The notes: generated by a model not told the origin, from the letters alone. 64,000 bases of DNA from Oceanospirillum sediminis (GCF_014164585.1 NZ_JACJFM010000012.1:1-64000), one strand, 5' to 3'; shown: positions 18,903 through 29,231, numbered from the stretch's first letter. Translations and numbers: made by a program.

Positions 18903-19934
18903 ATGGAAAAAATTCTTATTGCGGGTCCCTCATGGGTTGGAGACATGGTTATGGCACAAAGCCTTTTTATCATGCTCAAACAGCGCTTCCCGGATGCCCG
19001 GATTGATGTTCTGGCGCCCGCCTGGTCCAAACCGATTCTGGACCGTATGCCTGAGGTGAACGATTCTATCATACTCCCGACAGGGCATGGTGAATTCCGC
19101 TTTAAGGACCGCTGGCAACTGGGTAAATCCCTGCGTCAGACTCAGTACACCCGGACACTGGTACTGCCCCGTTCCTGGAAATCGGCACTGGTGCCTTATG
19201 CTGCCAATATTCCACAACGTACTGGCTTTCATGGTGAACAGCGTTTTGTCTTATTAAATGACCGGCGCAAACTGGATAAAAAAATTCTGAATCAAACGGT
19301 CAAACGCTTTTTTGCTCTGGGTCTGGAAAAGGTTGCTTACGATACCGCTCTGAACGGCCAGGGCAATCATCTGGATAACCTGCCGGACCCGGCACTGGAT
19401 GTGAATCAGGATAATCAACAGATCCTGATCGAGAAGTTTGGCTTTGACCGTGAAAAACCAGGTATAGCCCTGATGCCAGGCGCTGAATATGGGCCTGCAA
19501 AACAGTGGCCCCTGGAATCATTCCGTTCTCTGGCGGAACAACTGGCAGAAAAAGGCTATCAGGTCTGGATTCTGGGCAGTCCGAAAGAAGCTGTGGCTGG
19601 TGATACCATTGCCGCATCCGGGCATCAGGATATCCACAACCTGTGCGGCAAAACCAGCCTGAGTGATGCCGTTGATCTGCTTGCTCTGGCTGAACAGGCC
19701 GTCAGTAATGACTCCGGCCTGATGCATGTCGCCGCGGCTGCCGGTACGTTTGTACATGGCATTTATGGTTCATCCTCTGCTGAATTTACTCCGCCGCTGA
19801 CAGAGAAAAAACAGATTCACAGCCTGAACCTGGAGTGCAGCCCCTGCTTTAAACGCCATTGCCCGCTGAAACACACGGATTGTCTGAATAAGCTGTCGGT
19901 TGATTCTGTACTACAGGGCGTTGAAGCTCATTAA
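18903..19934 (+). CDS. waaF: Lipopolysaccharide heptosyltransferase II
   Basis: 343 aa, GT9 family. WaaF features are ILIAGPSWVGDMVMAQSL at the N-terminus (acceptor-side loop), LPRSWKSALVPYAANIPQRTGF, GAEYGPAKQWPLESF and, in the donor site, SNDSGLMHVAAAAGT and GIYGSSSAEFTPPL. The C-terminus has the conserved CSPCFKRHCPLKHTDCL cysteine cluster. It adds the second heptose to the LPS inner core at the cytoplasmic face. Its ADP-heptose donor is made by the divergent hldE. Confidence 0.93.
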   Translation: MEKILIAGPSWVGDMVMAQSLFIMLKQRFPDARIDVLAPAWSKPILDRMPEVNDSIILPTGHGEFRFKDRWQLGKSLRQTQYTRTLVLPRSWKSALVPYAANIPQRTGFHGEQRFVLLNDRRKLDKKILNQTVKRFFALGLEKVAYDTALNGQGNHLDNLPDPALDVNQDNQQILIEKFGFDREKPGIALMPGAEYGPAKQWPLESFRSLAEQLAEKGYQVWILGSPKEAVAGDTIAASGHQDIHNLCGKTSLSDAVDLLALAEQAVSNDSGLMHVAAAAGTFVHGIYGSSSAEFTPPLTEKKQIHSLNLECSPCFKRHCPLKHTDCLNKLSVDSVLQGVEAH

Positions 19935-19977
19935 TTCAGAGAACAGAGCAGAGTTCTCACAATATCATCCGGGCAGA

Positions 19978-20946
19978 TCAAATCTGCCCTGATAGCTCCA
20001 GGTACTTTTTCATAACCAGTAAAGAGATCAGACGCTCTCTGTCATGGTTCATAAACTGCTGAAAATGCTGATTGGCGTTATGAATTATCTGTCTGACTTC
20101 GTCAGGGTGCTGATTGTAGTATTCCAGCTGTTCTTCCAGGTCTGCCAGCTCATCGGCTAAGCCAATATAGTGAACACCCGGTTCAAGCCTGCCTTCCATA
20201 AACCAGGTTTCGTATTTGGGCTGGCTCATCATCGCCACTGAACCCGAGGCCATAATCCATTTCAGATTCGTAGCCACATCGTTGCCTTCAATACTGATGA
20301 TATATTTATATTTCAGCTGATCTCTGATTCCCATAAAGGCTTTAAGGCCTGGGATATCCGGTTTTTTAGTGTCCACATGACCGACATCACACAGCGGGTG
20401 ATCGTGAAAACGCGTGACAAATGTCTGACGCCATTGCTTATAGATCTTGCCTCGCCAGACCGCTCTGTCAGCTTTCTGTTCAAATGCCAGCTCATCCTTT
20501 AGATGGTAATAATGACGCACACTATTCAGCTTCAGTAGCACTGAGTTAGCATTATCCGGCACATTATTACGTGCTATCGGCCGGCTTTTCAGGAAGTGAG
20601 GTTGTTCCGGTACTTCTACGATATCGCCAAACATAGGGCTGAAACGAATATCATCCGGGAAATAACGTACCACCCTGCGCATATCGTAGTAGTAAGCTTT
20701 ACTTTTTGCGCTGGAAAAGTCGCTTTTACGTACAGCATCATCCGGCAGGGAAAAAGGCTGACTGAGTCTGTTGTAATAGTTCACCCGATCCAGAATATAA
20801 TCGCTTTCCTCTGGCTTAAGGTCATTCAGAATATCCGGCAGTTGTCTGGCAAACAGCTGATCCGGGCAGGCGTCCTGCAATAATCCTGTCAGATAAAAAC
20901 TGATTTTATTTTTTTGTCGGTCAAAACGATCTGTGAACTTAGCCAT
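19978..20946 (-). CDS. GT90 (CAP10-like) LPS glycosyltransferase
   Basis: 322 aa with a CAP10/GT90 domain: WRGKIYKQWRQTFVTRF, the YKYIISIEGNDVATNLKWIMASGSVAMM nucleotide-sugar loop and FMEGRLEPGVHYIGL. GT90 members in gammaproteobacteria decorate LPS or capsule with xylose or other sugars. The exact donor and acceptor here are unknown. It is in line with waaL and waaE-like genes on the minus strand, which places it in outer-core assembly. A short hairpin (19971-19989, gggcagat/atctgccc) overlaps its stop. Confidence 0.82.
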   Translation of the reverse strand: MAKFTDRFDRQKNKISFYLTGLLQDACPDQLFARQLPDILNDLKPEESDYILDRVNYYNRLSQPFSLPDDAVRKSDFSSAKSKAYYYDMRRVVRYFPDDIRFSPMFGDIVEVPEQPHFLKSRPIARNNVPDNANSVLLKLNSVRHYYHLKDELAFEQKADRAVWRGKIYKQWRQTFVTRFHDHPLCDVGHVDTKKPDIPGLKAFMGIRDQLKYKYIISIEGNDVATNLKWIMASGSVAMMSQPKYETWFMEGRLEPGVHYIGLADELADLEEQLEYYNQHPDEVRQIIHNANQHFQQFMNHDRERLISLLVMKKYLELSGQI

Positions 20947-21014
20947 TAATCCACTCAGTCTTTTATTCAGAAAGTGGGTATCAGTTACCTGATAGCCTGT
21001 TACGCCCGTATTGT

Positions 21015-22265
21015 TTATCGATACAGAGCAGAGCCAATAACACCAGAGTTTCTCTTTTCACTTTGCCGGTACAAAGCCCACAGCATTGCCGCAACAAAAG
21101 GGAAGAAAATAGCGCCACTATTATGATTGAAAAATACCTGAGTCAGGCCAAAGTCGATGTAACACAACACCAGTAAGACCCCTGCAGTGGCATAGGCGCG
21201 AGACTCGGGTGGGCCATTTTTACCGGATGAAAACAGGCGGGCAATGCCCAGATAAAGCAGCAGTAAGCCAGCCAGCCCAATCACACCGCGCATCACCAGG
21301 GCATTAATAAATTCATTATGCAGATGATCATAAGGCTCAATGGCCGGATTGATTTGCTGATCCTCGATCAATTGCTGTTTGCGCTCATGGTAGCCATTTT
21401 CGCCCCAGCCAAACAGAGGTCTTTCCGGAACAATCTGCCAGGCCCCTTTCCACATTTCCAGTCTTAACCCTACGGAAGAGTTGGGATTATTATCCTCAAA
21501 GTAGAGCTGAAGATCCTGAGACACATGATTTACACGTTGCTTAACTCCAGTGGATGGAATCATCCAGGCCAGAATAAACAAGGCTATGACAGATACGATT
21601 GCTCCATACATGAGTTTCTTACCAAACTGCCCTGCGTAAGCCTGGTACAGCACCAGCAGAATAAAGGGGATACCAATCCAGCCACCCCGGCTACCGGAGA
21701 ACAGGGAGGTCATAGCGCCCATAATCACACCGGCAATTAATAGCAGTGTCCAGATGCCCCGTAGCTTTTGTTGCCAGGCCCAGGAGATACCGGCAGCACA
21801 GAGCACCCCCATCAGCATCCCAATATTGCCGAACTGAATGGTATGGGTGAAGCCGCTGGCTCTGAGAACGCCCTGGTTGATTTTCTGATCGAATGCCCAG
21901 ATACCTGCCATAATGGCTCCAAAGGCCAGTCCCCCCCAGAAAAAGCCAGCAATTGGCGGGTAGCGCAGCAGGAAGAGCAACGCCGGAATGACCAGCAGGA
22001 AGCGTGAAGGCCGGTCCAGCTCCCTGACAGGCATATCATGCAGTACGACATCCGCCAGCAGAATCAGGAAGTAAAAGCCCAGTAATGCGATCAGGCTCAG
22101 ATCTCTGGCATCCAGTCGTAAACGATGGATTCGGGGCAAGAGTGTCAGCCCGCTCAGAAAGAGTACTGCAGCACCGTAGGAATAACCGCTTTTTGTCACC
22201 AGAGCCAGTGACAGGAAAACAAACACAGATACAGAGGAGATATGACAGCCTAATCGGTTCAGCAA
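21015..22265 (-). CDS. O-antigen ligase family protein (WaaL/Wzy_C)
   Basis: 416-aa polytopic membrane protein with about 11-12 hydrophobic segments. The Wzy_C core has SLFSGSRGGWIGIPFILLVL and, after a large periplasmic loop, GWGENGYHERKQ and YDHLHNEFINALVMRGVIG, which contain the catalytic-type Arg and His of O-antigen ligases (HxHNEF-like motif). It probably joins a polysaccharide to the lipid A-core on the periplasmic side of the inner membrane. Ligase and polymerase are hard to separate by sequence; the surrounding core genes favour a ligase. Confidence 0.85.
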   Translation of the reverse strand: MLNRLGCHISSVSVFVFLSLALVTKSGYSYGAAVLFLSGLTLLPRIHRLRLDARDLSLIALLGFYFLILLADVVLHDMPVRELDRPSRFLLVIPALLFLLRYPPIAGFFWGGLAFGAIMAGIWAFDQKINQGVLRASGFTHTIQFGNIGMLMGVLCAAGISWAWQQKLRGIWTLLLIAGVIMGAMTSLFSGSRGGWIGIPFILLVLYQAYAGQFGKKLMYGAIVSVIALFILAWMIPSTGVKQRVNHVSQDLQLYFEDNNPNSSVGLRLEMWKGAWQIVPERPLFGWGENGYHERKQQLIEDQQINPAIEPYDHLHNEFINALVMRGVIGLAGLLLLYLGIARLFSSGKNGPPESRAYATAGVLLVLCYIDFGLTQVFFNHNSGAIFFPFVAAMLWALYRQSEKRNSGVIGSALYR

Positions 22266-22316
22266 AACAATGCCCTATGGGGTAAGTCAGATGATGGACA
22301 AAAGTCAGTGATAATC

Positions 22317-22342
22317 AGCAGGTAAAGGCCCTTTTACCTGCT
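22317..22342. terminator. Hairpin after the waaE-like gene
   Basis: agcaggtaaa (22317-22326) pairs with tttacctgct (22333-22342) immediately past the stop of the minus-strand GT2 gene. No T run follows, so it is more likely an RNA-stabilising hairpin or weak terminator inside the LPS operon. Confidence 0.5.
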
Positions 22343-23092
22343 TCAGTTTTTGTCCCGGTAATAGCGTTTGATATTTTTCCAGAACACACCATTGGCGTTG
22401 GAAACCGAAATTACCAGTCCGGGCCAGCCATCCAGAATGCCCAGTTTCAGTATATAGGTGCGGAAAAAAGCAAACATGGCTTTCAGTAAGGTCACTGCAG
22501 GGTGATGCTTTTTCTTCATCGTTGCCGCGCGAATATCGGAGTAACGATTCACTTTGGTCAGAAACTGATTAAGCTCTGTCACTGCAGCATGATTGATTGG
22601 CGCTTTCAGACGAACCTTCTTACTGTCTGCAGGTACAGTGATGTTTTCATGTACCATAGCATCATTAAAATTGCAGTGTTGACGGTTAAATAATCGGATC
22701 AGCCAGTCATTGCCCCAGCCGGAATAGCGTACTTTTTGTCCCAGAAAAAAATTATTTCTCAGGACATAAGCAAGGGTGTCGGCAGAATGTTGAGTTGTCC
22801 AGTGCTTCAGCTCATCCTGCAACTCCGGAGTCAGGGTTTCATCAGCGTCCAGCGATAATACCCAGTCGTTGCTGGCCAGATTAACCGCATGCTGTTTGGT
22901 GGGACCAAAGCCCATAAATTCACCCTGCTCCAGGCGGACATTGGGCGTTTCCCGCAACAACTCCAGAGTGCCATCATCAGAACCATTGTCATAAACCAGC
23001 ACTTCCTCAAAATCTTTCAGAGAGGCCAGAGTATCTTTCAGGGTGGGTAACGCATTTTTAGTAATGATTACAGCTGAGATATCTTTTATCAT
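22343..23092 (-). CDS. WaaE/KdtX-like GT2 core glycosyltransferase
   Basis: 249 aa, GT-A fold family 2. ISAVIITKNALPTLKDTL is the N-terminal strand, VYDNGSDDGT the nucleotide-binding loop and LSLDADETLTPEL carries the DxD metal site. WGNDWLIRLFNR and HENI match the WaaE beta-glucosyltransferase group, which modifies heptose I of the LPS inner core. The donor is inferred from relatives. It is the first gene of the minus-strand GT2-waaL-GT90 run and divergent from the GT4 gene. Confidence 0.88.
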   Translation of the reverse strand: MIKDISAVIITKNALPTLKDTLASLKDFEEVLVYDNGSDDGTLELLRETPNVRLEQGEFMGFGPTKQHAVNLASNDWVLSLDADETLTPELQDELKHWTTQHSADTLAYVLRNNFFLGQKVRYSGWGNDWLIRLFNRQHCNFNDAMVHENITVPADSKKVRLKAPINHAAVTELNQFLTKVNRYSDIRAATMKKKHHPAVTLLKAMFAFFRTYILKLGILDGWPGLVISVSNANGVFWKNIKRYYRDKN

Positions 23093-23254
23093 AATTTGCC
23101 ACGTTAACCCGCTGATAATGAAGCCATATTCTTAATCAGATCGTGGATGATCAGATACTGATTTGCTAGCGATGAAAGCCATCCGGTGTCGAATTTTGTT
23201 GGGTTATCACCAGCACGTCAAGTTTAAAACTGCAATCACTGTCAGGAGTTCCCA

Positions 23255-24289
23255 TTGAAAGTCTTACACGTCAATCTGGCCCGAGGTTTCCGCGGCGGTG
23301 AGCGCCAGACAGAGTTGTTGATCAGGGCATTATCGGATCTGGATATTCAGCAGGTACTGGCTTGTCGCCCGGATTCCCCTTTGCGTGATCGCCTGCAGGA
23401 TACATCAGGGCTGAGCTTCTGTGATGCTGCCGGGCAGTTGTCAGGGCACAGCCTGAAAGCTCAGGCGGACATCGTCCATGCTCACGAAGCCAAAGGCGTC
23501 CACTGGGCCTGGCTGGAACATCAGCTGAATAAAACGCCTTATATTCTGACCCGTCGGGTCGATACTCCGGTTAAAACCAAATGGTTTAACCGCAAATCCT
23601 ATTCTGCTGCTGCACGCAATGTGGCTATCTCCAATCTGATTGCCGATCATCTGAAACAGAGAAACTGGTCCAGAGTGGAGCTGGTGCCCAGTGTTATGGC
23701 TCGTATGAGCGCTGATGCCAGTGTAACTGAGGCTTTCAGAGCTGAATTTGCAGATAAGTTTATCCTGGGTCATATCGGTGCTTTGGTAGACAAGCACAAA
23801 GGCCAGCGTATCCTGATCGAGGCGGCAGGAAGGCTGAAGCAGTCACATCCTCAGATTCAGATCCTGTTTTTTGGTAAAGGTGAGGATGAAGCAGCATTAA
23901 AAGCAGAATCTGCCGAGCTGGATAATATCAGCTGGATGGGATTTAAAAGTAATATTGGTGATTATATTCCTGGTCTGGATCTGTTTGCTTTTCCATCCCG
24001 AAATGAAGGTCTGGGTTCAACCCTGTTCGATGTTATGAACGCCGGTGTGCCTATCGTGGCGGCCAGAGCTGGAGGGATTCCGGATATTATTCATCATGAA
24101 AAAACCGGTCTGCTGGTGCCGGCAGAAAATGCAGAGGCTTTATACGATGGTATTGTACGTCTGTATGAATCGGAAGAGCTGCGTCAGCAACTGGTTGCCG
24201 GAGCCCATAAACATCTGGTGAACTACACACCGGAAGTGATGGCTCAGTCTTATCTGAAGATCTACCAGGAGATTCTCAGTGAGCGTTAA
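23255..24289 (+). CDS. GT4-family LPS glycosyltransferase (TTG start)
   Basis: 344 aa, GT-B fold. N-terminal VNLARGFRGGERQTE is the typical acceptor loop; LGHIGALVDKHKGQRILIEAAG starts the donor domain and FPSRNEGLGSTLFDVMNAGVPIVAARAGGIPDII is the E-x7-E nucleotide-sugar motif. The start is a TTG at 23255: AGGAG lies 6 bases upstream, the sequence from there begins with the expected KVLHVNLA strand, and no ATG fits. It is probably an LPS-core transferase, since it diverges from the waaE-like gene. The sugar is unknown. Confidence 0.87.
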   Translation: MKVLHVNLARGFRGGERQTELLIRALSDLDIQQVLACRPDSPLRDRLQDTSGLSFCDAAGQLSGHSLKAQADIVHAHEAKGVHWAWLEHQLNKTPYILTRRVDTPVKTKWFNRKSYSAAARNVAISNLIADHLKQRNWSRVELVPSVMARMSADASVTEAFRAEFADKFILGHIGALVDKHKGQRILIEAAGRLKQSHPQIQILFFGKGEDEAALKAESAELDNISWMGFKSNIGDYIPGLDLFAFPSRNEGLGSTLFDVMNAGVPIVAARAGGIPDIIHHEKTGLLVPAENAEALYDGIVRLYESEELRQQLVAGAHKHLVNYTPEVMAQSYLKIYQEILSER

Positions 24290-24337
24290 CGCCTGAAACG
24301 GATGATTGTTGTTGCACTTCACAACCACTGAATAAAG

Positions 24338-24370
24338 AAAGGCCTGCACACCGGCAGGCCTTTGTCTTTC
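24338..24370. terminator. Bidirectional terminator between GT4 and thiolase genes
   Basis: aaaggcctgc (24338-24347) pairs perfectly with gcaggccttt (24354-24363) over a 6-base loop. It is flanked by A-rich and T-rich bases and lies between convergent genes. Confidence 0.8.
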
Positions 24371-24406
24371 ATTAAACAATAGAACCACTATTCAAATGAG
24401 TGATCC

Positions 24407-25588
24407 TTAACGCTCAATCAGCATTGCGATACCCTGACCGCCGCCGATACACAGGCTGATCACCGCATAGCGGCCCTGAACACGCTCCAGTTCATACAGT
24501 GCTTTAACCGTGATAATCGCGCCGGTTGCACCAACCGGGTGTCCCAGAGAAATACCGCTGCCATTCACGTTCAGCTTCTCTTCCGGTAAACCCAGATCTT
24601 TAGCCACAGCCAGTGCCTGGGCTGCAAAGGCTTCATTCACTTCCCATACGTCAATATCTGCAACGGATAGCTGATGGGTTTCCAGCAGTTCACGGATAGC
24701 CGGTACCGGACCGATGCCCATAAACTTAGGTTCAACAGCTGCAAAGCTATAACCCACCAGTTTAGCCATAGGCGTCAGTCCCAGACGCTGAGCTTCATCC
24801 GCAGACATCATAGTCACCGCGGCAGCTGCATCATTCAGACCGGATGCATTACCGGCAGTCACTGAACCGTCTTTCTTAAATACCGGACGCAATCTGGCCA
24901 TGTCTTCTGGCTGGCACCCCTGACGCACATGCTCATCTGTGGTGAACTCTGTTGTCCCTTTACGGCTTTTCAGTTCGACCGGCATGATCTGACTGGCAAA
25001 ACGGCCTTCACTGGTCGCCTGTTCTGCTCGCTGATGGCTCAGAGCCGCCAGACGATCCTGCTCTTCACGGCTGATCCCCCATTCCTGAGCCACATTCTCA
25101 GCGGTAACACCCATATGGTAGTTTTCCATCGGGCAGGTCAGTGCACCTGTCATGGAATCGATCATCTGGCCATCACCCATACGCTGACCAAAACGAGCCG
25201 TTGGCAGCCAGTACTGTGCACGGCTCATCGATTCTGCGCCACCAGCTACCGCTGACTTACAGACACCCAGCTGGATCTGCTGTGCAGCCGTTACAATCGC
25301 CTGCAGGCCACTGCCGCACAGACGGTTGACTGTCAGCGCCGGGGTATCTACCGGCAGACCTGCTTCAAGGGTCGCAACGCGACTGATATACATATCCCGA
25401 CGATCAGTGTGCAGTACGTTACCAAAGACGACATGCCCTACCTGTTCAGGCTGAATGTTCGCACGTTTCACCGCTTCTGCGGTTACTGATGCCGCCAGAG
25501 TCGTTGCAGGAACATCTTTCAGGCTGCCACCAAAATCACCGATGGCCGTGCGTACTCCACTCAGAAAAACGACTTCATGTGTCATCAT
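24407..25588 (-). CDS. bktB: Acetyl-CoA acyltransferase (BktB-like beta-ketothiolase)
   Basis: 393-aa thiolase with all three catalytic residues: Cys91 in [11 protein letters not shown], His350 in [11 protein letters not shown] and Cys380 in [10 protein letters not shown]. Overall it tracks BktB-type biosynthetic/degradative thiolases ([30 protein letters not shown]). It condenses or cleaves beta-ketoacyl-CoA. It lies downstream of an acyl-CoA ligase gene on the same strand (266-base gap), suggesting joint use in medium-chain fatty-acid activation and degradation. Confidence 0.9.
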   Translation of the reverse strand: MMTHEVVFLSGVRTAIGDFGGSLKDVPATTLAASVTAEAVKRANIQPEQVGHVVFGNVLHTDRRDMYISRVATLEAGLPVDTPALTVNRLCGSGLQAIVTAAQQIQLGVCKSAVAGGAESMSRAQYWLPTARFGQRMGDGQMIDSMTGALTCPMENYHMGVTAENVAQEWGISREEQDRLAALSHQRAEQATSEGRFASQIMPVELKSRKGTTEFTTDEHVRQGCQPEDMARLRPVFKKDGSVTAGNASGLNDAAAAVTMMSADEAQRLGLTPMAKLVGYSFAAVEPKFMGIGPVPAIRELLETHQLSVADIDVWEVNEAFAAQALAVAKDLGLPEEKLNVNGSGISLGHPVGATGAIITVKALYELERVQGRYAVISLCIGGGQGIAMLIER

Positions 25589-25854
25589 TGCTCTCCACGA
25601 TAGCAGGGGTGAACCTGCAGAATTTAAAGCGGAACCTGTGCCCGGTCCCCGCTGAAATAATGGCTTACCAGTCTGTGCCTGACCGGTTGCCGGATATAAA
25701 ACGGCCGATACCCTGACTCAGCTATACCAGCTGCTTTCACTGGCTGACAGAATCAATATGCGCCTGTGGATATTCAGCTTTATTGTGTCTCTGGTAATTG
25801 ACCGGTACGTGTCAGGTACCAGCCATGACCGGCCAGCACCTGTCTCTCTGCAGA

Positions 25855-27495
25855 TCAGGCTGACAGAGCGGCTCTGATCTCTTTTTTATTGATCTTACCA
25901 ACAGATGTTTTCGGAATATCGTCCACCATCTGCATCTGTTCCGGAATAGCCCACTTGGATATATGGCCATTATCCACATACTGCTGCAGATGTTGTTGCA
26001 GCTCAGCCGCTTCCAGCTCTGCTGTTTTAGGTACCACCATCGCAAACGGACGTTCGCCCCATTTGTCGTCCGGTATACCGACAACCGCTACCGCAGCCAC
26101 TGCCGGATGCTGACTGATCAGATTTTCCAGTTCAATCGATGAGATCCACTCACCGCCGGTTTTGATCACGTCTTTGATACGGTCTTTAATCTCAACAAAA
26201 CCGTTTTCATGAACAGAGGCGACATCACCTGTGTGTAGACGACCACCTTCCCACAGCTCTTCCTGTTTCTCGGGCTCTTTAGCGTAACCCATAGTCAGCC
26301 ACGGTGCCTGTACGGTAATTTCACCCACTGCACTGCCATCATGAGGTGCCAGTGCACCATCCGGTTCAGTAATGGTCAGATCCACCAGGTTGGCCGGAAC
26401 ACCGGTCAGAATACGATACTTCAGCTGTTGCTCAACCGGCAGAGAACGAATTTCCTTATTCAGATGAGCAATAGTCAGCAGAGGGCAGGTTTCCGACATG
26501 CCGTAGGCCGTATAGATATCAATGCCCTTCTCTGTAGCTGTCTGGGCCAGTCCCATCGGCAGAGCACTCCCTCCAATCAGTACTTTCCAGTCGTTGAACT
26601 GAGTCTTCTGTCCTGATTCGCAGGCCAGCAGCATTTGCAGAATAGTTGGTACACAATGAGATATGGTGACCTGATAATCGTTAATCAGCTCAACCAGTTT
26701 GTCCGGCTCATAACGTCCCGGATAGATTTGAGTACAGTTCAACATTACTGCCGCATAAGGTACACCCCAGGCATGTACGTGGAACATCGGAGTGATTGGC
26801 ATATACACTGAATCAGAACGCAGTAATGGCAGGCCGTCATAACTGCCCAGCTGCCCAACCATATTCAGGGTATGTAATGTCAGCTGACGATGGCTGAAAA
26901 ACACCCCTTTCGGATTACCGGTTGTACCTGTGGTATAGAAGGTGGTCGCGATACTGTTCTCATCGAAATCCGGGAAATTGCAAACTTTGTCCTGTACGGC
27001 CAGCAGCTTTTCGTATTCACCGATAAAATCGACGTCTGAGGTAGACTCTGCACCGGTATCACTCAGGCGAATATAGCCGTCTACAGTGGTCAGATGTCCC
27101 TTAACCTGCTCAACCAGAGGAACAAAGTCATCATGAACCAGCACCAGCTTATCTTCGGCGTGATTCATGGTGTAAACGATCTGTTCCGGCGACAGACGGA
27201 TATTCACATGGTGTAATACCGCACCCAGCATAGGCACCGCAAAGTAACACTCCAGATAACGGTGACTGTCCCAGTCCATAACAGCAACGGTATCACCGGC
27301 TTCAACACCAGCCGCTTTCAGTGCATTAGCCAGCTGTTGAACCCGCTCACGAAATTCCTGATAGCTGAAGCTTTTATCGCCTCGATAGACGATTTTATTG
27401 TCCGGTTCAAAACGACCAGCAGAAGAGAAAATTTGTTTAATTAACAGAGGGTAGGATTGTGCGGACTCGGCCGCAGGCATCAATTTGACAGGCAT
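25855..27495 (-). CDS. Medium/long-chain acyl-CoA ligase (AlkK-like)
   Basis: 546-aa adenylate-forming enzyme. The P-loop-like TTGTTGNPKGVFFSHRQ (motif I), YGMSETCPLL (motif II), LHTGDVASVHENGFVEIKDR (motifs III-IV) and the C-terminal catalytic Lys in KTSVGKINKKEIR are all present. The length and MTPMFHVHAWGVPYA-like segment (ITPMFHVHAWG) match AlkK-type medium-chain fatty acyl-CoA synthetases. It activates fatty acids with ATP and CoA. It is divergent from an AraC-type regulator. Confidence 0.9.
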   Translation of the reverse strand: MPVKLMPAAESAQSYPLLIKQIFSSAGRFEPDNKIVYRGDKSFSYQEFRERVQQLANALKAAGVEAGDTVAVMDWDSHRYLECYFAVPMLGAVLHHVNIRLSPEQIVYTMNHAEDKLVLVHDDFVPLVEQVKGHLTTVDGYIRLSDTGAESTSDVDFIGEYEKLLAVQDKVCNFPDFDENSIATTFYTTGTTGNPKGVFFSHRQLTLHTLNMVGQLGSYDGLPLLRSDSVYMPITPMFHVHAWGVPYAAVMLNCTQIYPGRYEPDKLVELINDYQVTISHCVPTILQMLLACESGQKTQFNDWKVLIGGSALPMGLAQTATEKGIDIYTAYGMSETCPLLTIAHLNKEIRSLPVEQQLKYRILTGVPANLVDLTITEPDGALAPHDGSAVGEITVQAPWLTMGYAKEPEKQEELWEGGRLHTGDVASVHENGFVEIKDRIKDVIKTGGEWISSIELENLISQHPAVAAVAVVGIPDDKWGERPFAMVVPKTAELEAAELQQHLQQYVDNGHISKWAIPEQMQMVDDIPKTSVGKINKKEIRAALSA

Positions 27496-27496
27496 T

Positions 27497-27544
27497 GTGC
27501 ATCTCCATTGTTGTTATTGTAACGGTGCATCTTAATCGTGCATC
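27497..27544. promoter_or_regulatory. Three GTGCATC direct repeats upstream of the acyl-CoA ligase
   Basis: GTGCATC occurs at 27497-27503, 27525-27531 and 27538-27544, just upstream of the ligase start in the ligase/AraC divergent region (27496-27831, which otherwise holds no gene). Repeated half-sites of this kind suit an AraC-type activator; assignment to the neighbouring regulator is inference. Confidence 0.4.
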
Positions 27545-27831
27545 ACTGCTCTGATGGAGCGGCATCGTGTGCCGCCTGTTACGCAAAGGTCATCTGGCGT
27601 ACAGTCTCTCAGAGCAAAAAAACAACCCCGGCAAGGGCATCAGACAATCTGACTGCACCGATTGTTGTCCTGTATGAGGATATTCAGCAAGAGCATGGCA
27701 CGTAAAGACAATTGAAAGGCGTGCAACGAGAAATTTATCCGATCATAATGGTTATTTATATATCAGAAACAGATCATGACAGCAGGTATGAATAGCTTTC
27801 AGCAATGCTTCAGACTGCTCAGAGGAAAAAG

Positions 27832-28866
27832 ATGCCACTGACATTTCAACCCTGTGTAATGGGCAGTTGGGCCGTCGTTATTAGCCGGGCATTAAATTAC
27901 TATCAGATTGACGGACCTGAGCTTTTGTCACGGGTTGATATAGATCCTGCTATTGCTAATCAGCTGGATACCCGATACCGGCTGAGCCGGATTGATCGTT
28001 TGTGGCGATTGGCCAGAAATCTGACCGGAGATGAAGCTATAGGACTGACGGTAGCTCGTTATATGCGCCCTACATCCTGGCATGCTCTGGGGTTTGCTAT
28101 CTGGGCCAGCGATACTCTGATGGATTGCTTTCAGCGCCTGGCGGATAATCTGAGAATGTTTGCTGATCACGGTGAAATGATACTGACAGTGCGAGGAGGC
28201 GAGGTCGAGATTGATCATGGCATTCGTCAGGATCTGGCAGATATTACTCTGGCCCCCGAGCAGGTGGATGCTTTTATCGGTACCTGCGTGTTAACCGCAC
28301 GTCACATATATAGCCCGGATTTTTCTCCGGAAGAAGTCTGGTTAAGCCGTCCCCAGCCAGAAGACCCGACGCCCTGGCAGCGTTTGTTTAAATGTCCCGT
28401 CTATTTTAATGCCCGCCGGGATAGAATCCTGTTCAGCACCCGTGCCATGTCTCAGCCGCTGTTAACTGCCAGTCCTGAGCTGGCAGCACAGAATGATGCT
28501 CTGGTTGCTGACTACCTCGCTCGACTGGACCGGAGCGATCTGGTGACTCGCCTGCAATCATTGCTGGTGCAGCATGAACCCATTGGCCACATGAATATTC
28601 GGGATGTAGCCGGTCATCTGAATCTGAGTCAGCGTACTCTGCAGCGGCGTTTACAGGAAAAACAACTCTGCTATAAACAAGTGGTCGATGAAGTCCGCCA
28701 GCAACAGGCTCTGCACTGGTTACGACTGGACTATCTGAGTATCAGTGAAGTGGGGTATCGTCTGGGGTTCTCGAATGGCGCTAATTTTACCAGGGCATTT
28801 AAACGCTGGTATGGTGAACCCCCGGCCAGGGCCCGACGGTCTGTTAAACTGCTTTCGACAGGCTGA
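27832..28866 (+). CDS. AraC-family transcriptional regulator
   Basis: 344 aa from the ATG at 27832, which has AGAGGA about 7 bases upstream; an in-frame ATG at 27805 is less well placed. The N-terminal ~200 residues are an arabinose_bd-type (OruR/ArgR-like) effector domain (RLWRLARNLTGDEAIGLTVARYM). The C-terminal 100 residues hold two HTH motifs (VAGHLNLSQRTLQRRLQEK and SEVGYRLGFSNGANFTRAFKRWYG). It diverges from the acyl-CoA ligase and probably regulates the ligase-thiolase genes. Confidence 0.88.
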   Translation: MPLTFQPCVMGSWAVVISRALNYYQIDGPELLSRVDIDPAIANQLDTRYRLSRIDRLWRLARNLTGDEAIGLTVARYMRPTSWHALGFAIWASDTLMDCFQRLADNLRMFADHGEMILTVRGGEVEIDHGIRQDLADITLAPEQVDAFIGTCVLTARHIYSPDFSPEEVWLSRPQPEDPTPWQRLFKCPVYFNARRDRILFSTRAMSQPLLTASPELAAQNDALVADYLARLDRSDLVTRLQSLLVQHEPIGHMNIRDVAGHLNLSQRTLQRRLQEKQLCYKQVVDEVRQQQALHWLRLDYLSISEVGYRLGFSNGANFTRAFKRWYGEPPARARRSVKLLSTG

Positions 28867-29231
28867 TTCACAGTGGTGATTCAGCAAACAAAATACTGCT
28901 CGCTATCAGAGGATTCGCCACAGGAGACATTGATGTTGTCACATAGGGTGGCAGCGACTGGTTGGTCATTTTATTGTTTTTTTACAAAATTTTTCATGAG
29001 TAAAAAATCCATATGTAACAAAGGGATAATACTTCTGTATTAGTATCGACCTGAGTCATGACGCAAAACGGCATTTACCCGGCGTCAGAAGTGTGGCAAA
29101 AATGAACCATACATGCCGTATGATTAATAGACACAGGCCAATAAATGAAGTAGCCGAAATATTATTCATTAGTCATACAGCCAGAAATATGGGTATGGAT
29201 CCCACACAAAAAAAGATACAAGGATATCTCA
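28867..29231. other. Intergenic region, no gene seen
   Basis: 365 bases between the AraC gene and a small hypothetical gene. It is AT-rich around 28970-29040. I see no ORF with a start context and no clear hairpin. Confidence 0.4.
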
